Shown here: positions 57,908 through 64,000 of the stretch, piece after piece | Position numbering within the stretch: the stretch's first letter is position 1 | How the letters are laid out: every line of letters starts with the position of its first letter | Source of the DNA: Dehalococcoidia bacterium | GTDB lineage: Bacteria > Chloroflexota > Dehalococcoidia > Lucifugimonadales > Lucifugimonadaceae | NCBI GenBank assembly: GCA_030747175.1 | Contig: JASLLE010000006.1 | Location: forward strand, 1 to 64,000 | Length of the DNA stretch: 64,000 bases | Reading direction: 5' to 3' | The notes under the pieces: model-generated | Databases searched by the model: none | Told to the model about the DNA's origin: nothing | What the model saw: the letters and a program-made list of their open reading frames with translations, nothing else | Made by a program: the position numbers and the translations under genes

Positions 57908-58909
57908 TTACTTGCTGGCCACTCCGCATACCGTCTCGATGATGAGGCGGGTCACGATGTACGGGTCGCAGTTGGCGTTGGGACGGCGGTCCTCGATGTA
58001 GCCCTTCTGGTCTTTCACGACCTGCCAGGGGATACGGATGGATGCGCCCCGATCCGACTCACCGTACGAGAACTGGTCGTACCGCTGCGTTTCGTGCTCG
58101 CCGGTCAGCCGCTCCTCGATACGGTCGCCATAGTTGGCGATGTGCTCGTCTACGTTGGTCCCGAGCGCTTCTGCCGCGTCGATGCACGGCTGATAGCTCT
58201 CGCGCATGGCGTTCGTCGAGAAGTTCGTGTGTGCGCCTGCGCCGTTCCAGTCACCTTTTACCGGCTTCGGGTCCAGCGTGGCGGAGATGCCGTGGTCTTC
58301 GGCGATCCGGTAGAGCAGCCAGCGTGCCAGCCAGAGTTCATCGGCCGCACGAGGGGTTCCTACCGGTCCGATCTGGAATTCCCACTGGCCGGGCATGACC
58401 TCGGCATTGATGCCGGAGATGTGGATTCCGGCCTCGATGCAGGCGTCCATGTGTTCGATGACGACCTCTCGGCCGAAAACCTCGTCGGCGCCGACGCCAC
58501 AGTAGTAACCACCCTGTGGGGCGGGAAAACCGTTGTCCGGCCAGCCTAACGGCTTGATGCCGTCGAAGTACGTGTACTCCTGTTCGATACCAAACCAGGT
58601 GTCAAAAGAGGCGTACTTTTCTGCCGCGGCGGCGCAGGCGGCCCTTGTGTTGCTGGGGTGCGGGGTCATGTCGGTCAGAAGCGTCTCGCACATGACGAGC
58701 TTGTTGTCGCCGCCCTCGATCGGGTCCGGAATCACCAGCACGGGGTTGAGGACGACGTCCGAGTTGTCGCCCGTGGCCTGCTGCGTGCTTGAACCGTCAA
58801 AACCCCAGATCATCGGCTCCACGCCGTCCGCTATGACCTTGGTCTTGGACCGCATTTTGGCCGTCGGCTGGCTGCCGTCGATCCAGATGTATTCAGCTTT
58901 GTAGGGCAT
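57908..58909 (-). CDS. glnII: Glutamine synthetase type II (eukaryote-like GSII)
   Basis: EYIWIDGSQPTAKMRSKTKVI; PMIWGFDGSSTQQATGDNSDVVLNPV; WFGIEQEYTYFDG; GAGAHTNFSTNAMRE; 333 aa, short GSII length. Confidence 0.93.
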   Translation of the reverse strand: MPYKAEYIWIDGSQPTAKMRSKTKVIADGVEPMIWGFDGSSTQQATGDNSDVVLNPVLVIPDPIEGGDNKLVMCETLLTDMTPHPSNTRAACAAAAEKYASFDTWFGIEQEYTYFDGIKPLGWPDNGFPAPQGGYYCGVGADEVFGREVVIEHMDACIEAGIHISGINAEVMPGQWEFQIGPVGTPRAADELWLARWLLYRIAEDHGISATLDPKPVKGDWNGAGAHTNFSTNAMRESYQPCIDAAEALGTNVDEHIANYGDRIEERLTGEHETQRYDQFSYGESDRGASIRIPWQVVKDQKGYIEDRRPNANCDPYIVTRLIIETVCGVASK

Positions 58910-59162
58910 CCATGTCTCCAGTCAAATAACCGTGCTCCGTGGGAGCGGACGGTCCGTGTCCACCTGATTGAATGGCCGAAATGATATATCCCCGGCCGCC
59001 GCAGTTACATCGCGCTCGGAACGATACGGATCACCTGGTGACAACCCGGGGGTCCCGGCAGGACGGAAATGATCCTAACTCGCGAGTGTTTCAAGAATGT
59101 TTCAGGGTTTCCGAATACGCCGGGATTTCAGGAGTCTTCCTGGAACTAACGCGGACGCGAAA

Positions 59163-59185
59163 AGGACGCCCCCGAAAGGGCGTCC
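59163..59185 (-). terminator. Rho-independent terminator downstream of 59299..59838
   Basis: Minus strand: GGACGCCC-TTTCGG-GGGCGTCC followed by TTTT. Confidence 0.65.
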
Positions 59186-59298
59186 CTGGCATCGCCTGGA
59201 GTTAGGCCGTCCGCGATAGACGGTCCGGAGAGGGATCGGAATACTTCCGCCCATTCGGCGGCGGCCGCTCTCCAGTCGAATGAGGACTTACGGCGGAG

Positions 59299-59838
59299 TT
59301 AGCCCTCGAAAGATTTCGCCTGCGCCCAGTAAACAGACGCCTCGTCGATCATGGCCAGCGAAGCCTGCGCCTGCGAATAATCGGCGCCGCCTGTTGAAGC
59401 CGCATCGAAGTAGGAAGCGACGCCGGTGACGCCCCGCAACGTCAGGTCCATAGCCGCGAGCACGAGTGCGTGCGGCTCGGCCCGGCTCAGTGGCGGAACG
59501 ACGGCGGCCCACTCGGCCCGGATAACCTCCATCTCTGTAACGATGGTGGTCACCGCAAGACTTGCTTCAGCGGACTGTGCGTCATAACTCCCGAGCGAGA
59601 ATACGGCCGTGGCGTTGTGCTCGTTCACGAACTGGTTCCAGTCCGCTACGGCGCCGTTGTGACGTTCGATCACCGGCGCAAGGGTCGTCTCGTACCGGCC
59701 GACTTCGCTGTTCCCGCCGCGCATCGCGAGGAGGAGTACGGCGGTCATCGCAGCCAGTGCGGCGATCAGGATGGTTACGGCGGCACCGGATGAGATCCGG
59801 ATCCCGCCTACCGGTAGATGTGCTGCTCTTGTTGTCAT
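59299..59838 (-). CDS. Membrane-anchored protein of unknown function
   Basis: 179 aa; single N-terminal TM VTILIAALAAMTAVLLLAM; Ala-rich helical remainder. Confidence 0.7.
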   Translation of the reverse strand: MTTRAAHLPVGGIRISSGAAVTILIAALAAMTAVLLLAMRGGNSEVGRYETTLAPVIERHNGAVADWNQFVNEHNATAVFSLGSYDAQSAEASLAVTTIVTEMEVIRAEWAAVVPPLSRAEPHALVLAAMDLTLRGVTGVASYFDAASTGGADYSQAQASLAMIDEASVYWAQAKSFEG

Positions 59839-59886
59839 GTCTGACTGTTCCCTATCTGTTCGTGATATCTGAGATCACTGGCGAGA

Positions 59887-60723
59887 TCAAGCGATTGCGT
59901 TGGTTGGCGGTCCGCTCTGCGCGAATCGCATCGCAAGGTGATAGGTCATCACCGCCCGTACCCGAAGGTCCACGCCCGAGTTTGATTCGATCGATAGTTT
60001 GTCGTAGAGAGTTTGTTGCGTATCACTCAGCGCATCCACGCCGCAGTTCATCCGCTTCGCGATAGCGTCATCCGCGTATCCGAGCGCCATGAGCCTCAAC
60101 GTCTGTTGCTCGGCGCTGTTCAGTCCGAATAGCACCACGGCGCCGGTGTCGGTTACAGACGGGTCGACGGTGACCAGCCCCCAGGCTGCTCCGTCTATCG
60201 CCCGCATGAGCGAATCGGAATCCTCTGCGTTCTTACGAAGCAGGTAGGACCATCCGCCGACATCCCGGCTGATCTTGTCCTCAACGTATTCGGTCTCGGT
60301 ATCGTCAGCGATCACGACTATCCCGGTCTCCGGGCTCGCCTCACGGATGGCGTGGGCGGTCTTGATCCAGAGCTGCTCATGTCCGGGATCAATCCCGACG
60401 ATCGCCACTTCCGGCGCCATGCCCTGCGCGAAAGCCACCGCCATAATCGGGTCATCGGTCGCGGCCAGGAGCTCGACGCCGAAAGAACCATCCAGCTGAT
60501 TGGCCAGACCGTGCCGCATCTCATCGTCGTTGGTGACAACCACGACGGACACGGCCGGACTGCCGGCACGCGACGTTACCGCCTTCCGTGGCGCTATCCC
60601 GAATTCGAGGAGTTTTCCTCCATCGGGATTGTATTCCGCGGCCTTTACCGGTTCGTCCCCGGATTTGACCGGCGCTGGATCGAATTGGATCACCTTGGTT
60701 TCCTCGATCATCGTCATACTCAT
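59887..60723 (-). CDS. NarL/LuxR-type regulator with degenerate receiver domain
   Basis: Receiver-like VVVVTNDDEMRHGLANQL...PEVAIVGIDP; HTH-like LNSAEQQTLRLMALGYADDAIAKRMNCGVDALSDTQQTLYDKLSI. Confidence 0.75.
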   Translation of the reverse strand: MSMTMIEETKVIQFDPAPVKSGDEPVKAAEYNPDGGKLLEFGIAPRKAVTSRAGSPAVSVVVVTNDDEMRHGLANQLDGSFGVELLAATDDPIMAVAFAQGMAPEVAIVGIDPGHEQLWIKTAHAIREASPETGIVVIADDTETEYVEDKISRDVGGWSYLLRKNAEDSDSLMRAIDGAAWGLVTVDPSVTDTGAVVLFGLNSAEQQTLRLMALGYADDAIAKRMNCGVDALSDTQQTLYDKLSIESNSGVDLRVRAVMTYHLAMRFAQSGPPTNAIA

Positions 60724-61326
60724 TCCCTCTCTGTCTTCTCGCTGGTTCCGGCACTGGCAGGAGGTCCGTGATTCCCCGTTACGTTCCGCCGCCGGGGTGG
60801 TTCCTGTTCGTGATTCGTGAAGAGATCGTCTCGCTTGTGTCCGGGAATGGGGAGCGCCGCGGGTAGCATCTCGGGGCCGCCCTCTGGCTCTCCAAATGAG
60901 CCGTCCGGTTCACGGGGGCCGAGCCTTGCGGCGTTTCATCGCCGTATTTCCGGGAACCCGCTGGCCGCACCTGGCCCTCGGGAGAATGGCTCGGGGGATC
61001 TTGCCCGGCGATCCGGGGCCGGACCGCATGGCCGCCGCAGGCCCGTGATGGACCCGCGACGGCACGGCGGAAAGTGGAACTGCGGAGCACACAGACCACT
61101 TGCGATCAATATCAAACCAGGACGCGGCTGACCGACCTTCCATTCGGTCATGGTTTGTTGAACCACGCGGCCCGCGAGGTTGACACGGTCAGGTCAGCCG
61201 CTCAGTGAGATTTGTGGCGCGGCGAAGATAGCCGGTCAACGCGTCCCGGAAGAATACGGAAGAAACCGGATGAACCCGGCGGAACTCAGTCGCCACCGCA
61301 GGCGTCGATCCCGGCGGCAATAAGCC

Positions 61327-62370
61327 CTAGACGGTCACGTGAACTTTGACCGATCCGCTGGTCTTGTCGTACGCCAGGTCGAAACCTTTTTCGATCTCGT
61401 CCAGTGACACGGTGTGCGTCACGATGTCGTTAAACCCGGTGTCTTTGCTGGCCAGCATATTGACCGCGACATCGTAGTCGTGCTTGCCATCAACGATCCC
61501 GTAGCAGGATGAAAGTTTGAACGTCAGCTCGCTCAACATGGGGGGCAGGAAGGCGTACGGGAGTGTGCCCCGGAATCCGCCTACGACGATGACCGTGCCC
61601 TGTGAACGCGTCGCTCCACACGCCGTTTCCAGCGGCGCCATGGAGTTGCCCCCGACGGTCTCGACGGTTACATCAGCGCCCAGTCCATCGGTTATCGATT
61701 GCGCGGCGTCCTCCAACTCACCCGGCTCGCTCCCGACAACGAGGTCCGCGCCACAACGCTCCGCCATCTCTTTCTGTTGCGGGTATCGGGCGGACGCCAC
61801 GATCTTCCGTGCGCCCAGGGATCGCGCCGCCGCGATGGCCGCGAGGCCGATCGTCGCGGAGCCGACGACCGCCACGGTGTCTCCGCCCTTCATTCCGCCC
61901 CAGCGCACGGCGTGAACGGAAACGGCAAGCGGTTCCACGAGCGCTCCGTCCTGCCACGACATGTTGTCCGCCAGCTTGTGCAGGCCAAGCGGTGTACGCG
62001 TCATATAGTCCGCGAAGGCGCCGCCGGACTCCTCCGCCTTGTCGATGCAGTGACGGTACTGGCCGGTACGGCAGAAATAGCACGCCTCACAGGCCTTGCC
62101 GGAGCCGATTGTCTCGATGGCCACGCGGTCGCCGGGCTGAATGCGTACTTCGCCCGGCGGCACTTCGACTACCTCGCCCGTCGGCTCGTGTCCGGAGGGG
62201 AGGGTTTGCGGTTGCGACCGCTCATTGTTCATGTGGAGGTCTGACCCACAGATCCCGACTTGCTTTATCGCGATCAGGGCCGAGCCGGGAAACCGTTCCG
62301 GCATCGGGTTCTGGTGGACGCTTACGATCCCATTGCCGTCATCCAGGGCGGCGCGCATGGTGTCTGGCAT
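61327..62370 (-). CDS. Zinc-dependent alcohol/polyol dehydrogenase (MDR family)
   Basis: QVGICGSDLHMNNER; SGHEPTGEVVEVP; GKACEACYFCRTGQYRHC; start ATG at 62370; extension to 62865 rejected. Confidence 0.92.
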   Translation of the reverse strand: MPDTMRAALDDGNGIVSVHQNPMPERFPGSALIAIKQVGICGSDLHMNNERSQPQTLPSGHEPTGEVVEVPPGEVRIQPGDRVAIETIGSGKACEACYFCRTGQYRHCIDKAEESGGAFADYMTRTPLGLHKLADNMSWQDGALVEPLAVSVHAVRWGGMKGGDTVAVVGSATIGLAAIAAARSLGARKIVASARYPQQKEMAERCGADLVVGSEPGELEDAAQSITDGLGADVTVETVGGNSMAPLETACGATRSQGTVIVVGGFRGTLPYAFLPPMLSELTFKLSSCYGIVDGKHDYDVAVNMLASKDTGFNDIVTHTVSLDEIEKGFDLAYDKTSGSVKVHVTV

Positions 62371-62590
62371 CGGGTACTCCTCGTGTTTGACGAGCCGGGC
62401 GAACAAGTGTGGGCCTGCAACTAATCCGTTGAGAAAGGCGGATTGTAACCGGCATTGGACTCTGTGCTCATGCCGTGAGTGCGCCGCGCGCATCGTTCGT
62501 CCGCTGGACACACCTCCCTGTGGCCAACAAAATGGCCCCGCCCGCTCGATACGAGCTACAACGAGACGAATAACGATCACGGAGTCGCGC

Positions 62591-63535
62591 ATGACAACCG
62601 CAAACGCCCAGTGGCGCGGAGTTTTCACCATCCCGGTTACGCCGTTCCATGAGGACGGATCGATCGACTGGGACAGCCTCCGCAGTTGCGTCGAGTTCTG
62701 CATAGAGGCGGGCGCACATGGCATCGTGATGCCGGTGAACGCCAGCGAATTTTTCACGCTCACGGACGATGAGCGAGACGAGGTCGTCCGGGTGGGCGTC
62801 GAGGTGACCGATGGAGCTGTGCCGTTCGTGGCCGGTACGACCGGCGTATCGCCACAGCACGCCATAGCGCGCTCGCTGGCGGCACAGGAGGCGGGCGCGG
62901 ACTCCGTGATGGTGCTGCCGCCGCAGCGCGTTGCCGGAGCGACGCAGATGGAAGAGCACTACCGCGCCGTGGGCGAGGCGATATCGATTCCCCTGTTCAT
63001 CCAGAATCACACGCCGCCCGCGGGAACGGTGATCCCGAACGACGTGATGATTAGACTCCTCAAGGAAGTCCCGAGCATCCAGTACCTCAAAGAGGAGTCG
63101 ATGCCTCCCGGACACGTCATCACGGCAGTGCTGGAAGGCGCGGGCGACGCCTGTAAAGGCGTGATGGGTGGAGTCGGCGGGCGCTACATCCTTGACGAGT
63201 ACCGCAGAGGTTCATGCGGCACGATGCCGGGCTGCCAGATTACGGACGCGGCCGTGGCGGTGTGGGACGCACTCGAGCGGGGCGGAACGGACGATCAAGG
63301 GAACCAGATGGTCACGGACGAGGCGCGTGACATGTATCAGCAGATACTCCCGGCCATCACGTTTGAATCGCTCTACGGCGCAGGCGCGTACAAGGCCATC
63401 CTCCACAGGCGCGGCGTCATCGCCGGCACAACCATGCGCATCCCGTCCCGGCGCGTCATGGATGCCATCGACTTCGAAGAGATCGACATCATCCTGGACC
63501 GGCTGTCGCCGTTGTTGAGCTGGAGGAAGAGGTGA
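62591..63535 (+). CDS. DapA/dihydrodipicolinate synthase-family aldolase/lyase
   Basis: WRGVFTIPVTPFHEDGSIDWDSL; VNASEFFTLTDDER; FVAGTTGVS; QYLKEES (Schiff-base Lys). Confidence 0.92.
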   Translation: MTTANAQWRGVFTIPVTPFHEDGSIDWDSLRSCVEFCIEAGAHGIVMPVNASEFFTLTDDERDEVVRVGVEVTDGAVPFVAGTTGVSPQHAIARSLAAQEAGADSVMVLPPQRVAGATQMEEHYRAVGEAISIPLFIQNHTPPAGTVIPNDVMIRLLKEVPSIQYLKEESMPPGHVITAVLEGAGDACKGVMGGVGGRYILDEYRRGSCGTMPGCQITDAAVAVWDALERGGTDDQGNQMVTDEARDMYQQILPAITFESLYGAGAYKAILHRRGVIAGTTMRIPSRRVMDAIDFEEIDIILDRLSPLLSWRKR

Positions 63536-63607
63536 GTTGATTCGGTCGATCGTGGTCGAGTGAGGAACTTCTCCCTCGTCATCTCAACGAACACGGAGGA
63601 AACCGGA

Positions 63608-64000
63608 ATGGACAAACTGCGAGTCGGGTTCATAGGGACGGGAAATGTCACCGACATGCACTACCTGGGTTACAAAGATAACCCGGCGGTAGAGCTGTAT
63701 TCCATCTGCGATACGGACCCCGAGTTGCTTCAGCGCAGGTCAACCGAATGGGGAGTGTCAAGGGCCTACCTGGATTACCGTGAACTGCTCGCCGATCCCG
63801 AGGTCGACGCAGTGGAGATCATCACCCCTCATCACCTGCATGCCGAGATCGGTATAGCCGCATTCGAGGCGGGCAAACACGTGTCGATGCAAAAACCGAT
63901 GGCGTTGACCATGGAGGAGTGCGACGCGTTGATAGCGGCGGCAAAGGCCTCCGGCAAGGTCCTCCGTAACTTTGAAAATTTCCGTCACTACCCGCCCATA
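63608..64000 (+). CDS. Gfo/Idh/MocA-family oxidoreductase (truncated by window end)
   Basis: KLRVGFIGTGNVTDMHYLGY; EIITPHHLHAEIGIAAFEAGKHVSMQKPMALTMEECD. Confidence 0.92.
   Translation, partial: MDKLRVGFIGTGNVTDMHYLGYKDNPAVELYSICDTDPELLQRRSTEWGVSRAYLDYRELLADPEVDAVEIITPHHLHAEIGIAAFEAGKHVSMQKPMALTMEECDALIAAAKASGKVLRNFENFRHYPPI

Noticed and set aside
62371-62865. N-terminal extension of the Zn-dehydrogenase ORF
   Set aside because: Overlaps the DapA-family gene on the opposite strand; dehydrogenase homology starts at MPDTMRAALDDG.
1-64000. tRNA/rRNA genes
   Set aside because: Spacers were scanned by eye for T-loop (GGTTCRANNCC) and rRNA signatures; none convincing. tRNAscan-SE would be decisive.

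Overview
The window is a GC-rich, gene-dense bacterial chromosome segment. Its gene content (tandem enolase-superfamily dehydratases, RraA-like proteins, CaiB/BaiF transferase, sugar-acid catabolism) is compatible with an uncultivated Chloroflexota / SAR202-like lineage; that assignment is inference only. Recognisable blocks include: two enolase-superfamily paralogs; a heterodimeric ABC exporter pair; ruvC-ruvA-ruvB; a core block (DUF177/YceD, rpmF, fabD, nusB, acpP, family-4 UDG, RNase J, FtsK, fused AccD-AccA); a TPP riboswitch with thiG-thiE-thiS; KDPG-aldolase-like and PfkB sugar kinase genes; a putative type II restriction-modification pair; a two-component system; an ABC-2 transporter; a ~1340-aa Ser/Thr kinase-AAA-TPR regulator; tandem RraA-like genes; and glutamine synthetase type II. 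The most unusual signal is a family of short GC-rich palindromic repeats with the common architecture GGGC-(variable stem)-GCCCCTAC. They occur between genes and also, apparently in frame, inside the giant kinase gene, including inside its kinase domain. Other notable items are a relic of that kinase gene's 3' end just downstream of an SDR gene, a ~6-copy 65-bp tandem repeat after thiS, an ABC exporter ORF whose obvious N-terminus has no canonical start codon, and a candidate terminator embedded antisense in a formyltransferase gene. No tRNA, rRNA or CRISPR array was recognised.
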